A DNA stretch of 64,000 nucleotides from Deinococcales bacterium (GTDB taxonomy: Bacteria > Deinococcota > Deinococci > Deinococcales > JAAFIG01): the NCBI GenBank assembly GCA_025359505.1, contig JANYHH010000077.1:1-64000 (forward strand), in the 5' to 3' direction. The translations under genes and the position numbers were made by a program. Of the stretch, positions 1-8,815 are shown one piece after another; positions within the stretch are counted from its first letter, which is position 1; every line of letters begins with the position of its first letter. A model generated the notes under the pieces. That model searched no databases and was not told where the DNA came from. It worked only from the letters and a program-made list of their open reading frames with translations.

Positions 1-25
1 CCGGCACTGCGTGCCACCCCCCCCT

Positions 26-48
26 ACAGGAACCCATGTATCCGCTGG
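26..48. repeat. 23-bp repeat, copy 1
   Basis: This 23-bp block (begins ACAGGAACCCATG, ends CCGCTGG) recurs exactly at 24253-24275. The flanks are unrelated. Read on the minus strand in one frame both copies encode PADTWVPV, so they may be remnants of one element. Its function is unknown. Confidence 0.8.
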
Positions 49-230
49 TACTTCGCAGGAGGGGACAAAACCCCTCGAGTCTCGAGATTTGTAGATTGAC
101 GTACCACACGCGAAAATGAATTAGTTGGAGTACATGACCTCAGTGTTCGCCCGTGCAACGGTAGAACGAGGCTATCGTGACGAGCTATTGAACTCTCTTA
201 GCAGTCACCCTCGAGACTCAAGTGAGTGAC

Positions 231-260
231 TTACACAACTTGCACATCTCGAGTTACAAT
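231..260 (+). promoter_or_regulatory. candidate promoter of the glmS leader
   Basis: TTACAC at 231-236 and TACAAT at 255-260 are separated by 18 bp, upstream of the glmS ribozyme. Transcription would start near 267 and give a leader of about 300 nt. The -35 match is weak. Confidence 0.4.
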
Positions 261-319
261 ACTCAGCGCAGCCAGCATCTGGCTCGAGGAGGTGCAGGCT
301 CAGATAACCAGATTCGGGA

Positions 320-420
320 AGCGCAAGGTCTCTGCCGCGTCAGAGAATACGAGGTGAACGTCATCGAAGCTGTCTACAACGACAGCGCTCTGCGGATGCG
401 TTCCGGCTGACACCCAGCCG
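320..420 (+). promoter_or_regulatory. glmS ribozyme (glucosamine-6-phosphate-activated self-cleaving leader)
   Basis: A glmS-type ribozyme cleaves the glmS mRNA when glucosamine-6-phosphate accumulates. The expected cleavage site is A320/G321, followed by the conserved GCGC. A hairpin TCTCTG/CAGAGA (329-334 with 341-346) is followed by ACGAGG, then a helix GAACG/CGTTC (356-360 with 399-403) enclosing ATCGAAG and TGCGGATGC. It closes with GGCTG/CAGCC (405-409 with 415-419). The GCGGATGC...CCGGCTGA...CAGCCG tail matches the Bacillus and Thermoanaerobacter ribozymes as I recall them. It sits directly upstream of glmS, as in known cases. An extra hairpin CTGTC/GACAG (370-374 with 381-385) enlarges the inner loop. 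The call rests on motif and helix reading, without a covariance-model score. Confidence 0.85.
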
Positions 421-568
421 CCCGTTCAAATAAGCGCTCGAGGAAATGGTCGTTGCGAAACGGCCGACAACTTGGCAGCGCAGGTGCAAAAAATTGGGAA
501 AGCGATGGCTCGAGGATCACGGCTCGAGTCGATCTCGAATTGACTGCTCACACGAATTTGGAGTGCCT

Positions 569-2389
569 ATGTGCGGAATTGTTGGTTACATCGGGCCGCG
601 TCAAGCGGTCGGCGTGCTGCTGGACGGTTTATCGAAACTGGAGTATCGCGGCTATGACAGCGCGGGCATCGCGGTCAACACGGGCGGCGCGATTGAGGTC
701 AGAAAAAACGCGGGGATGCTGAAAGTCCTGAAAGGCGAACTCGAGACGCAGGCTCTGAACGGCACGCTGGGCATCGGTCACACGCGTTGGGCGACGCACG
801 GCAAGCCGAACGATGTCAACGCGCACCCACACGCCACCGAGGACGGGCAAATCGTCATCATCCACAACGGCATTATTGAGAATTACCTCGCACTGAAAGA
901 GAGCTTGCAGGCGAGGGGCCACAAATTTTTGTCCGAAACTGATTCGGAAGTCTTGGCGCACCTGATCGAAGAAGCCTACTCGGGCGATCTCGAGGCGGCG
1001 GTCAGAACCACGTTAAGGCAGGTGCGCGGCGCGTATGGCATCGTCGTTACGCACGCCGCCCACCGCGAGATCGTCGCGGCTCGCACCGTCAGCCCACTGG
1101 TGATGGGCGTTGGTGTTGGGGAAATGTTCCTCGCCTCCGACGTGCCCGCCTTACTGCCGTACACCCGCGAGATGGTTTTTTTGCACGACGGCGATCTGGT
1201 CGTGCTGCATGAAGGCGATTACTTTATTAGCGATCTCGAGGGCAACGCCTTGACCCGCGAAGTCACGCACATCGACTGGGATGCCGAAGCCGCTGAAAAG
1301 GGCGGTTTTGAGACCTTTATGCTCAAGGAAATCTATGAGCAGCCGCAGGCACTGACCAACACGCTGTTGGGGCGCTTGGTAGACGAAACCGGCGAGGTCG
1401 AACTCGAGTTGAACCTCGATCCCGGTAGCTTCAAGCGCATCAGCATCATCGCTTGCGGCACGGCCTTTTACGCGGGGCTGGTCGGCGAGTATTTGATCGA
1501 GCAACTGGCTCGCATTCCCGTCGAGGTCGATGTCGCCAGCGAATATCGCTACCGCCAGCCGCTGGTGTCGCCAGACACGCTAGCCATCGTGATCTCGCAG
1601 AGCGGCGAAACGATTGACACTCTGGAGGCGCTGCGCGAGGCCAAGAAATACGGCGCGAAGACGCTGGGCGTCATCAACGCCAAAGGCTCAAGCATGACCC
1701 GCGAAGTGGACGACACGCTCTACATTCACGCTGGCCCCGAGATCGGCGTGGCCAGCACGAAAGCCTACACCAGCATGGTCGGCGCGATGCTGATGCTGGC
1801 GCTGTGGCTCGGTCGCGCACGCGGGACGCTGGATGCGGCAAGGGGCACTGCGCTGCTCAAAGCGGCTCGAGAATTGCCGCGCTTGGTGGAAGAATCGCTG
1901 TCCGAGGCTCGAGTCGCGCAGATTAAGGCGGTGGCAGAGAAGTACGCGCACTCGAGGGATTATCTATTTTTGGGGCGCGGCGTCAACTCGCCGACGGCTT
2001 TTGAAGGGGCGCTGAAACTCAAGGAAATCAGTTACATCCACGCCGAGGCCTACGCGGCCGGTGAGATGAAGCACGGCCCGATCGCGCTGATCGACGAGAC
2101 ACTGCCCGTCGTCGTGGTCGCCACCGATTCGGAACTGCTCGAGAAAACGATTTCCAACATTCAGGAGGTTCGCGCCAGAGGCGGCAAAGTCATCGCCATC
2201 GTCAGCGACGGTGACACCGACGCGTCGCGCCACGCCGACGATGTGATCCGCGTACCGCGCACCCTCGAGCTGGTCTCGCCGATTGTCAACGCGGTCGCGC
2301 TGCAACTGCTGGCTTATTTCACCGCCGAGGCGCTGGGGCGTGATGTCGATAAGCCGCGCAACCTCGCCAAAAGCGTCACCGTCGAGTAG
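569..2389 (+). CDS. glmS: glutamine--fructose-6-phosphate aminotransferase (isomerizing)
   Basis: Makes glucosamine-6-phosphate from fructose-6-phosphate and glutamine, the first step to UDP-GlcNAc for peptidoglycan. The 606-aa product starts MCGIVGYIG, so Cys2 is the N-terminal nucleophile of the class II glutamine amidotransferase domain (about 1-240). Two SIS sugar-isomerase domains follow (about 285-425 and 460-590), with the family C-terminus KSVTVE. The reading frame stays open upstream to 446, but Cys must follow the initiator Met and GGAG lies at 559-562, so 569 is the start. Expression is probably controlled by the ribozyme at 320-420. Length and motifs are normal. Confidence 0.97.
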   Translation: MCGIVGYIGPRQAVGVLLDGLSKLEYRGYDSAGIAVNTGGAIEVRKNAGMLKVLKGELETQALNGTLGIGHTRWATHGKPNDVNAHPHATEDGQIVIIHNGIIENYLALKESLQARGHKFLSETDSEVLAHLIEEAYSGDLEAAVRTTLRQVRGAYGIVVTHAAHREIVAARTVSPLVMGVGVGEMFLASDVPALLPYTREMVFLHDGDLVVLHEGDYFISDLEGNALTREVTHIDWDAEAAEKGGFETFMLKEIYEQPQALTNTLLGRLVDETGEVELELNLDPGSFKRISIIACGTAFYAGLVGEYLIEQLARIPVEVDVASEYRYRQPLVSPDTLAIVISQSGETIDTLEALREAKKYGAKTLGVINAKGSSMTREVDDTLYIHAGPEIGVASTKAYTSMVGAMLMLALWLGRARGTLDAARGTALLKAARELPRLVEESLSEARVAQIKAVAEKYAHSRDYLFLGRGVNSPTAFEGALKLKEISYIHAEAYAAGEMKHGPIALIDETLPVVVVATDSELLEKTISNIQEVRARGGKVIAIVSDGDTDASRHADDVIRVPRTLELVSPIVNAVALQLLAYFTAEALGRDVDKPRNLAKSVTVE

Positions 2390-2423
2390 GCTCGAGCGAC
2401 CCAAGCACCGCTCGAGTCAATCG

Positions 2424-2708
2424 CTAGGTTGTGACCAACAACTGCGCTGCCCCTCGAGTCGTCAGGCGGTAGAGGTGCAGCTTCAGCTCCTGCGGGTCGG
2501 CGTCGGCGACGCGGCAGAGGCTTTTGAGGTTGCAATGCCCGCAGCCAGCGGCGGCCGGCGGCACGGCCTGCTGAACGTATCCGCCGCGCTCGAGCGTTTC
2601 CAAAATCCCGAGAACCGCCGCTTCGCTCGAGCCAAGGGCGGCCATGAGTTCGCTCGCCGTTTTGGGTTGGGTGCTGAGCGCGTTCAGCACAGTCTGGATG
2701 CGGGTCAT
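2424..2708 (-). CDS. feoC: FeoC-like winged-helix protein of the ferrous iron operon
   Basis: Small 94-aa protein starting [12 protein letters not shown]. An N-terminal winged-helix-like region is followed by a Cys cluster ([10 protein letters not shown]) resembling the FeoC segment proposed to bind iron-sulfur or metal. Its ATG overlaps the feoB stop codon as ATGA, which implies translational coupling. As third gene of feoA-feoB-feoC it would stabilise or regulate FeoB, by analogy with enterobacterial FeoC. The upstream in-frame extension inside feoB is not used. The assignment rests mainly on position and the Cys motif. Confidence 0.75.
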   Translation of the reverse strand: MTRIQTVLNALSTQPKTASELMAALGSSEAAVLGILETLERGGYVQQAVPPAAAGCGHCNLKSLCRVADADPQELKLHLYRLTTRGAAQLLVTT

Positions 2709-4897
2709 AGGAGGTGGCGAAAAATCTGGAAGGTCAGCACCGCCAGCAGCCACGCCGTCAGCAGTTGATAGCCGACGGTGATCCACGCGATGCGCCGGCC
2801 CTGCTCATTGGCGATTGCGCCGACCGTGGCGATGCACGGCGTGTACAGCAGCACGAACACGAGGTACGCCAGACCAGCGGCGGGCGAGAACGCTTTTGAG
2901 AGCGCTGCGGTCAGCGGATTGCCGCGCTCACTCGAGGGATCAGCGTTCAAAGACGGTGGCGCGAACACCTCGAGCAAACTCGCCCCAGCGCCGCGCAGCG
3001 CCTCGAGCAGTCCGTTTCCAAGTCGGGTCAGCCCCTCGAGCGCGGTCAGTGGCGCAGGGCTACTGGCTTGCTCGCCCAAATAAATCTGCCCCAAGGTGCT
3101 AATCGCCACTTCCTTGGCGACGAACGCCGGGATCAACGCGCCCGTCGCTTGCCACGTGTCGAAGCCAGCGGGCGCGAAGACTGGCGCGAGGGCGCTGCTG
3201 ATCTCACCGAACAGCGAGTCTCTGGGCGCGACGGTCGCAAAGCCCTGACCGGTGCTGACGGGGATCGAGAGCGTCAACCAGACGACAGCCACGGTTGTGG
3301 CAATCGTCGTTCCGGCGCGGCGCACGAACGACCGCGTGCGGTTGACGCCGTGCTTCCACATCACAGAGGCGCTCGGTAAGCGGTACGGCGGCAGCTCGAG
3401 CACGCCGGGGATGTCCTGCACGCCTTTGATGCGGGTACTGAGTACAGCCGCAAACAGCAGCGCGACGCTCGTCCCCAGCACGTACATCGCCCAGACGACG
3501 GTGCTGCCCGCGCTGCCGAACAGCGCGGCGCTGAAGATCACGTAGACCGGCAACCTGGCCGAGCACGACATGAACGGCAGGATCATCGTGGTAATCAACC
3601 GCGCTTTGGGGTTCTCCAACGTGCGCGTGGCGTAGACGGCTGGGACGTTGCAGCCAAAACCCAGAATCATTGGGATAAAGGCTTTCCCGTCCAAACCGAC
3701 CGAGCGCATCGTGCGATCCATCAAAAACGCGGCTCGGGCCATGTAGCCGCTGTCTTCGAGGAAACTCATTGCCAAATAGAGGATCAGCAATGTCGGCACG
3801 AAGGCCAGCACCGTGCCGACACCGGGAATCAGTGCGCCATTGACCAGCGCCCCGAAAACGCTCGGCAGTGGTTGCAGCAGCGCCGCCGCCCAGCCGGAAA
3901 GCGTTTCTTGCAGCGGCCCGCCGATGAAATTCACGAACGGCGCTCCGACCGAGAAGGTCAGCCTGAACACCAGCAGCATGGACAGCAAAAACAGCGGAAT
4001 GCCCAAATACGGGTGCAGCGCCCAGCGGTCAATGCGCTCGGTCAAGGTGCGGCGGTGCTCGAAGCTGGGAATGGCGAGCCGTGCGATGCGGTTGGCTTCG
4101 CTGTAACGCACTTCGGCCAGTTCCAGCAGCGGCTCGAGGTTGGTGCTGGCCAGCGCTTGCGTCAGCCCGTCGCTTTGCGCGACCAATGCACCGTGTCCGG
4201 TGATGGTCAATTTCGATCTGAGGCTGGCGTCGCCCTCCAGTAAATTCAGCGCGACGTAGCGCCGCGTGTGCGGCAAAAGCTTTTCAAAGGCTTGCGCGGC
4301 CGCCTCGAGCTGATGGGCTGCTGATTCCAGCGCTAGCGGGTACGTCGGGCGCGTCTGGGTCGGGGCAGGCGGCTCAGCCATGAACCGCAGCAGGTCTTTG
4401 ACGCCGCGCCCGCTCGAGGCGACCATCGGGATCACTGGGATGCCGATGGCTTGACTGAGCGCGGCCGCGTTGACGGTCATGCCTTTGTCGGCCGCTTCGT
4501 CCATCAGGTTCAACGCGATCACCATTGGCAGCCCGAACTCCAAGGCTTGCAGCGTCAGGTACAGGTTGCGCTCCAAATTGCCCGCATCCAGCACGTTGAG
4601 GATCAAGTCTGGCGCAGCCTCGAGCAGCGCCGTGCGGGTAATCAGTTCCTCCGGGGTGTTCGGCGACAGGCTGTACGCGCCGGGCAGGTCGGTCAGGTGA
4701 ATCGCTTTGCCAGCGAAGTACACCTTGGCCTCGCGCTTTTCGACCGTGACACCGCTCCAGTTGCCGACCGTCATGTTCGTGCCGGCCAGCGCGTTAATCA
4801 GCGTGGTCTTGCCGACGTTCGGGTTGCCCAGAACCAGCACGACGCGCTCTCGAGCATCTCGCGGCGGGACAGCGTTCAGCGTGGGGATCGTCAGCAT
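2705..4897 (-). CDS. feoB: ferrous iron transporter FeoB
   Basis: Inner-membrane Fe(II) uptake protein of 730 aa. The N-terminal G domain shows G1 GNPNVGKTT (about 24-32), switch region VTVEK, G3 DLPG and G4 NLMD. A helical linker follows, then a polytopic membrane half from about residue 290, including the Gate-type segments [12 protein letters not shown] and GFGCNVPA. Start and stop overlap the neighbours (TGATG with feoA, ATGA with feoC), so the three genes form one tightly coupled operon. Length is typical of the family. Confidence 0.97.
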   Translation of the reverse strand: MLTIPTLNAVPPRDARERVVLVLGNPNVGKTTLINALAGTNMTVGNWSGVTVEKREAKVYFAGKAIHLTDLPGAYSLSPNTPEELITRTALLEAAPDLILNVLDAGNLERNLYLTLQALEFGLPMVIALNLMDEAADKGMTVNAAALSQAIGIPVIPMVASSGRGVKDLLRFMAEPPAPTQTRPTYPLALESAAHQLEAAAQAFEKLLPHTRRYVALNLLEGDASLRSKLTITGHGALVAQSDGLTQALASTNLEPLLELAEVRYSEANRIARLAIPSFEHRRTLTERIDRWALHPYLGIPLFLLSMLLVFRLTFSVGAPFVNFIGGPLQETLSGWAAALLQPLPSVFGALVNGALIPGVGTVLAFVPTLLILYLAMSFLEDSGYMARAAFLMDRTMRSVGLDGKAFIPMILGFGCNVPAVYATRTLENPKARLITTMILPFMSCSARLPVYVIFSAALFGSAGSTVVWAMYVLGTSVALLFAAVLSTRIKGVQDIPGVLELPPYRLPSASVMWKHGVNRTRSFVRRAGTTIATTVAVVWLTLSIPVSTGQGFATVAPRDSLFGEISSALAPVFAPAGFDTWQATGALIPAFVAKEVAISTLGQIYLGEQASSPAPLTALEGLTRLGNGLLEALRGAGASLLEVFAPPSLNADPSSERGNPLTAALSKAFSPAAGLAYLVFVLLYTPCIATVGAIANEQGRRIAWITVGYQLLTAWLLAVLTFQIFRHLL

Positions 4898-5148
4898 CAG
4901 GCTGCGCCCTCGGTGTACTCGACGAAGATCAGTTCCAAGTCTTTGCGCCTGAGCGCGAAGTGCGTACCACCAGCGATTAACTCGAGCGGATCGCCCATCG
5001 GGGCCGCTCTGACCAAGGTCACTCGAGCGCCGGGCACGAAGCCCAACTCCAGCAGGCGTTTACGAAGCGGGTGGCGGCGGTCGATGCCCTCGACGGTGGC
5101 GCTGTGACCGAGTGGCACGCTCGCAAGCGATGTTCCAACAAAAAGCAT
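4897..5148 (-). CDS. feoA: ferrous iron transport accessory protein FeoA
   Basis: An 83-aa SH3-like cytosolic protein needed for FeoB activity. The sequence shows the family pattern of a short N-terminal strand, [23 protein letters not shown], then [22 protein letters not shown]. First gene of the feo operon, with its stop overlapping the feoB ATG. A perfect TTGACA lies only about 30 bp before the ATG, so the transcript would begin at or next to the start codon. No Shine-Dalgarno is visible. Confidence 0.93.
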   Translation of the reverse strand: MLFVGTSLASVPLGHSATVEGIDRRHPLRKRLLELGFVPGARVTLVRAAPMGDPLELIAGGTHFALRRKDLELIFVEYTEGAA

Positions 5149-5150
5149 GG

Positions 5151-5183
5151 GTTAATCTTTAGCTAACTAGTCGGATTTGTCAA
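5151..5183 (-). promoter_or_regulatory. feo promoter with candidate metalloregulator operator
   Basis: On the minus strand TTGACA (5178-5183) is followed after 17 bp by AAAGAT. The spacer and -10 contain an imperfect inverted repeat, GTTAATCTTTAGCTAAC on the plus strand (5151-5167), with a perfect TTAGCTAA core (5159-5166). The arrangement resembles DtxR/IdeR-type iron boxes. That link is inference from gene context and dyad shape. Confidence 0.4.
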
Positions 5184-5209
5184 GATGGGGTCGTCCCCGC
5201 GATGCTGGT

Positions 5210-5257
5210 CTCGAGACTGCCAGCTCGAGAATACAAGCTCGAGACTGTCAGCTCGAG
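5210..5257. repeat. array of four CTCGAG sites at exact 14-bp spacing
   Basis: CTCGAG occurs at 5210, 5224, 5238 and 5252. Units 1 and 3 are CTCGAGACTGCCAG and CTCGAGACTGTCAG, and the second unit differs in its 8-bp filler. The array lies between feoA and the hydrolase gene. Confidence 0.9.
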
Positions 5258-5272
5258 TCAGCGGGCGGTAGG

Positions 5273-6016
5273 TTACTTGCCCTCGAGCCGAGCCAAGGCC
5301 TTGAGCGTCGCCGCGACCACGCGCTTGGTCGCCTCTGTCGCGCCCAGCGTTGCGGCGTTGTCGCCGCTCTGAGCGCCGTAATCACCGAACTGCGCGTGGT
5401 TCATGCCTGCAATGCTGACGTAGACGGTACTCGCAGGCGCGTAACCTCGAGTGGCGTCAACCTTCGCAGGTGTCGCCAGTCCGTCGAGCGAGCCGCTGAT
5501 CGAAGTCACCGCGATGCTCAAGTTGCCGCTCAAATCAAAGCTTTTGTCGCAGTACGCCGCCCAGAAAATCAGCACGTTGACTCGAGGATCGCCTTTTACG
5601 TAACTGCACGCCATCGCGCCGCCGAGCGAATGTCCAGCGATTGCCCAAGCGCTGATCTCGGGATGCGCGTCGATGATCGCTTTGGCTGCACCGATGTTCA
5701 GCACCGCGAAGTTCAGCGGCATTTTTGGCACGAAGACCGTGTAGCCAGCCGCCGCAATCGCCAGCAGCGGCAGACTGTAGGCTTGCGGCGCGACTTTCGC
5801 ACCTTGGTAAAAGATCAAACCTTTGCTCGAGCCGGACTTGGGCGCGTAGACAATTTGGTTCGCTTCGTCAGTCACGGTCACGGCTCCATTACCCTTCATC
5901 GCCTCCAGCGCTGCGGGTTTTGCCGACAGTGGCTGCGCGTAAATCGCCACGACCACCGCGAGAACGGCGACCAGCGCCAGCAAGACGATCAACGTGCGTT
6001 GCAACCATTTGGGCAT
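5273..6016 (-). CDS. membrane-anchored or secreted alpha/beta hydrolase
   Basis: A 247-aa protein starting MPKWLQRTLIVLLALVAV, a short basic N-terminus plus one hydrophobic segment (about 7-28), so it is exported or anchored. The alpha/beta-hydrolase domain has the nucleophile elbow GHSLGG and a plausible late His in GMNHAQFGDY. It resembles the Abhydrolase_5 (dienelactone-hydrolase-like) group; substrate unknown. The longer frame to 6076 is rejected because TACTCT (6024-6029) lies 7 nt before this ATG, fitting the leaderless pattern. The gene is monocistronic. Confidence 0.85.
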   Translation of the reverse strand: MPKWLQRTLIVLLALVAVLAVVVAIYAQPLSAKPAALEAMKGNGAVTVTDEANQIVYAPKSGSSKGLIFYQGAKVAPQAYSLPLLAIAAAGYTVFVPKMPLNFAVLNIGAAKAIIDAHPEISAWAIAGHSLGGAMACSYVKGDPRVNVLIFWAAYCDKSFDLSGNLSIAVTSISGSLDGLATPAKVDATRGYAPASTVYVSIAGMNHAQFGDYGAQSGDNAATLGATEATKRVVAATLKALARLEGK

Positions 6017-6023
6017 ATGCACA

Positions 6024-6029
6024 AGAGTA
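6024..6029 (-). promoter_or_regulatory. -10 box TACTCT, leaderless
   Basis: It ends 7 nt before the ATG at 6016 of the alpha/beta hydrolase. Confidence 0.6.
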
Positions 6030-6200
6030 GCAGGCTCTGGACTGTGGGATCGTCTCGTGCTCAGACCACTGACCATCCTGCAAACACGGCGTTGACCATC
6101 GGCTCGACTCTCATCGCCCTCACCAATCGGGCTTGAGTGCGGAGCGCAAAGCCATCAATACCATCAATGCTCGAGCAAGACACGCACAGCGCAACGCGCT

Positions 6201-7349
6201 TCAAACCCCGCTCAGCGCGGTAAATGCGCCTGCCAACATAATCAGCAGCGCGAAACCTACGCCGCCGAGCATCATGGCTTTCAAACCGACGCGCCGCACG
6301 GCTTTCAAATCCACGCCCAAGCCAATCCCAGCCATCGCCATCGTCGTGAGCAGCACGCTCAGTTGCTGCAAGCCACTCGAGACGCCGGGGCTGAACGCGC
6401 CGACGGAGTTCAGCACCCCAACCAGCAGAAAACCAATCAAAAACAGCGGCACGAGCGGCGGGCGCTGCATCTCCACCGCATCAACCTCGAGCGAATCGGT
6501 CGTCACAACTTTGTGAGCATCGCGGATTCGCAGCCAGCTCGAGGCGATCAGCAGCGCCGGGGCGAGCAGCGCGACTCGAGTCAGTTTGGTCAGCGTCGCG
6601 GTGTCCAGCGCCGAGTCCGTGCCCGCGCTGGCAGCGGCGATCACCTGCCCGACCTCCTGCAAGGTGCTGCCGGTCAGCAAACCGTAATGCTGCGGACTCA
6701 ACCCCAGCGGCTCGCGCAGCGCGATGTATCCGAGCACGCCGAGCGTACCGAGCAGACTGACCGTGCCGACCGCGATGCTGATCTCCTCGTCGCTCGCACC
6801 GGCGACGCTACCGACTGCGACGGCCGCCGACGCGCCGCAAATGCCCGTTCCAAAAGCAATCGTCAAGCGCAATCCCCTGCTGAACCCCAGCCACTTGCCG
6901 ATGCGTTCCACCGCGACGATCCCCACCGTGACGATCAGCGCGTCGAGCGCCAGTATCACCAAGCCGCTCGAGGCGAGATTGGCGAAATTTAAGCGCACCC
7001 CCAGCAGCACAATCCCGAGCCGCAAGATTGTTCTAGCGCTGTAGCTCACGCCGGGTTTGGCGGATGCTGGCAATCCAACCACGCTGCGCCAAGCGATCCC
7101 TAACACAAGCGCCCAGCCGAGCGACCCAAGGATTTTCAGCAGCGGTACGCCGCTCAACAACCCCGTTTTGACGCCCGGCAGCCCCGCCAGCAGCGCAGCG
7201 ACCAAGGCGATTCCAGCCGTCAGAATTAGCCCGGGCAATCGGATGGACAGGCGGCTGGTCAGCGCGGGCACACCCCCAGCATGACCCGCCACACGACCGA
7301 CTGGCAAATATCTCCAAGCTCGAGTCTGGAGCGAAGAGCTGATTCGCAC
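6201..7349 (-). CDS. YeiH/UPF0324-family putative sulfate exporter
   Basis: Polytopic inner-membrane protein of about 382 aa with 10 or more hydrophobic segments. It contains the conserved blocks of the YeiH family, such as LRLGIVLLGVRLNFANL, TIAFGTGICGASAAVAVGSV and LTGSTLQEVGQVIAAAS. The family is annotated as putative sulfate exporters, but the substrate is not established. The start is uncertain. I chose GTG 7349 because TATACA (7357-7362) lies 7 nt upstream; ATG 7376 and internal GTGs are alternatives. It is divergent from the gene at 7372, with overlapping -10 regions. Confidence 0.85.
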   Translation of the reverse strand: MRISSSLQTRAWRYLPVGRVAGHAGGVPALTSRLSIRLPGLILTAGIALVAALLAGLPGVKTGLLSGVPLLKILGSLGWALVLGIAWRSVVGLPASAKPGVSYSARTILRLGIVLLGVRLNFANLASSGLVILALDALIVTVGIVAVERIGKWLGFSRGLRLTIAFGTGICGASAAVAVGSVAGASDEEISIAVGTVSLLGTLGVLGYIALREPLGLSPQHYGLLTGSTLQEVGQVIAAASAGTDSALDTATLTKLTRVALLAPALLIASSWLRIRDAHKVVTTDSLEVDAVEMQRPPLVPLFLIGFLLVGVLNSVGAFSPGVSSGLQQLSVLLTTMAMAGIGLGVDLKAVRRVGLKAMMLGGVGFALLIMLAGAFTALSGV

Positions 7350-7356
7350 GTTATTT

Positions 7357-7364
7357 TGTATAGT
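7357..7364. promoter_or_regulatory. overlapping divergent -10 boxes
   Basis: TATAGT (7359-7364, plus strand) ends 7 nt before ATG 7372. TATACA (7357-7362, minus strand) ends 7 nt before GTG 7349. The two polymerases cannot occupy the site together, so the divergent genes may be reciprocally expressed. Confidence 0.5.
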
Positions 7365-7371
7365 GGTTCGC

Positions 7372-7803
7372 ATGAGGTTGTCGCAAGCGAAGGTCGTCGG
7401 CGATGCAAAAGCCATTCCGATCGTGATGGGTGAGATCACGCGTTTATTTCAGGATCGCCGCGAGACGGCCGGTTCGATTCGCGTTGGCGACGCGGTGCGG
7501 CGGCGCAAGTTTCCGGCTGATTTGGAACCCGATGTTGGCACGGGACGCTTGTGGGTCGCTTCTGGTCACTTCGAGGTCATGACGAGAGACGTGCAAGGCT
7601 GGGGCAAATCCAGCGAGATGTTCATTGTCAAAGGTGATCTGGCATTTCGCATCACCAAACTCAGTGCGTCCGCCCCAAGCACCAAGAAGCGCGAGCATTT
7701 CGCGCCAGAAACCGTGACATGGGAATTCAGTGCGGTCGTGAAACCCAACGCCGCGCAGCTCGAGCTGCTGCAATCGGAGCTGGAATCACAAAGCGGTTGG
7801 TAG
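7372..7803 (+). CDS. hypothetical protein
   Basis: A 143-aa protein (MRLSQAKVVGDAKAIP...) of no family I recognise. No signal peptide or membrane segment is visible. The middle holds several beta-like stretches (GRLWVASGHFEVMTR, SEMFIVKGDLAFRITKL), and the C-terminus is acidic and helical. TATAGT 7 nt upstream of the ATG and codon use like the neighbours support a real gene. The next gene has its own -10 box inside the intergenic gap. Confidence 0.6.
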   Translation: MRLSQAKVVGDAKAIPIVMGEITRLFQDRRETAGSIRVGDAVRRRKFPADLEPDVGTGRLWVASGHFEVMTRDVQGWGKSSEMFIVKGDLAFRITKLSASAPSTKKREHFAPETVTWEFSAVVKPNAAQLELLQSELESQSGW

Positions 7804-7807
7804 CGCG

Positions 7808-7813
7808 TACACT
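7808..7813 (+). promoter_or_regulatory. -10 box TACACT, leaderless
   Basis: It ends 7 nt before the GTG at 7821. Confidence 0.6.
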
Positions 7814-7820
7814 GCTGAGC

Positions 7821-8264
7821 GTGACCCAAGATCTCATCCGGCTTTTTGACCGCGACTTGGATAAACTAGTCGCGGAACTCGAGTTATTTGAAACTGAAGA
7901 CTCGCTTTGGTTGACAGCGGCGGGCGTCGGCAACGCGGCTGGAAATCTGGCGCTGCACATCGTCGGCAACCTCAATCAGTACATCGGCGTGAAGTTGGGC
8001 GGCACGGATTTCGTGCGCGACCGCCCAGCGGAGTTCGCGCTACGCGACGTATCTCGAGCTGATTTGGTCGAGCGACTTAGACGCACCAAAGGCATGCTCG
8101 AGACGGTTTTGGGCGGACTAGACGCGGCGCGGCTCGAGGCGATCTACCCCGAAGAGGTGCTGGGTTACGCGATGACGACGCGCTATTTTTTGATGCATTT
8201 GTACGGCCATATGAATTACCACCTCGGACAAATCAATTACTTGCGGCGCGTGCTGCATGGTTGA
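7821..8264 (+). CDS. DinB-fold (DUF1572-like) protein
   Basis: A 147-aa four-helix-bundle protein of the DinB/YfiT type, a metal-dependent family implicated in thiol transfer or stress responses. Expected metal-ligand His residues appear in LALHIVGNLNQY and in HLYGHMNYHLGQINYL near the C-terminus. GTG 7821 is chosen because TACACT is exactly 7 nt upstream; the frame is open further 5' inside the previous gene. Function here is unknown. rsmD follows 17 bp later and is probably cotranscribed. Confidence 0.8.
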   Translation: MTQDLIRLFDRDLDKLVAELELFETEDSLWLTAAGVGNAAGNLALHIVGNLNQYIGVKLGGTDFVRDRPAEFALRDVSRADLVERLRRTKGMLETVLGGLDAARLEAIYPEEVLGYAMTTRYFLMHLYGHMNYHLGQINYLRRVLHG

Positions 8265-8281
8265 CTCGAGGTATCCACCAG

Positions 8282-8815
8282 ATGTCTGATCTGCGGATCA
8301 TGGGCGGCAGTGCCAAGGGTCAGTGGCTGCGCGTGCCCGCCAGCGCCAGACCAACGGGTGCTCGAGTCAGGAAGAGCTTGTTTGATATTTTGGAAGTCAA
8401 TTTCGGTGCGGGCAGCACGCTCTTGGATGTCTGCGCGGGCGCGGGCGGCGTGGGTTTAGAGGCGGCTTCACGCGGTTACGAAGTCACGCTACTTGAGCAC
8501 GATGCGCGGGCAGTCGAAACGTTGGAGCGCAACAGGCGTGAGCTGCGGCTCGAGGCGAAAATAGTCAAGACCGATGCGCTGAAATTCATCGCCGCTGCGC
8601 GGGGGCGCTGGGAGATCGTTTTCATCGACCCGCCCTTCCAGCACGACCTGACCGAGTACGCACAAGTCGCACTGCAACGCGGGTTGCTCGAGGTGGGCGG
8701 CGTGCTGATCGTGCAGCACCCAGACAAATTGCAGCTCTTTGAGCAGCCGGGTTACACCCTCGAGCGGCGCGAGTACGGCAGCAACGCGCTGAGCTTGTAC
8801 TGGCTCGAGGAGTAG
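8282..8815 (+). CDS. rsmD: 16S rRNA (guanine966-N2)-methyltransferase
   Basis: A 177-aa SAM-dependent Rossmann methyltransferase for G966 of 16S rRNA. Family marks are RIMGGSAKGQWLRVP at the N-terminus, RPTGARVRKSLFDIL, the SAM loop LLDVCAGAGGVGLEA and catalytic DPPF. The start is ATG 8282, with GAGGT at 8269-8273 and about 8 nt spacing. A short direct repeat spans the stop codon. Length matches RsmD. Confidence 0.92.
   Translation: MSDLRIMGGSAKGQWLRVPASARPTGARVRKSLFDILEVNFGAGSTLLDVCAGAGGVGLEAASRGYEVTLLEHDARAVETLERNRRELRLEAKIVKTDALKFIAAARGRWEIVFIDPPFQHDLTEYAQVALQRGLLEVGGVLIVQHPDKLQLFEQPGYTLERREYGSNALSLYWLEE

Noticed and set aside
222-410. 62-codon ORF in the glmS leader
   Set aside because: It covers the ribozyme and has no family features.
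446-568. N-terminal extension of glmS
   Set aside because: GlmS needs Cys directly after the initiator Met; the MCGIVGY start at 569 with GGAG upstream is decisive.
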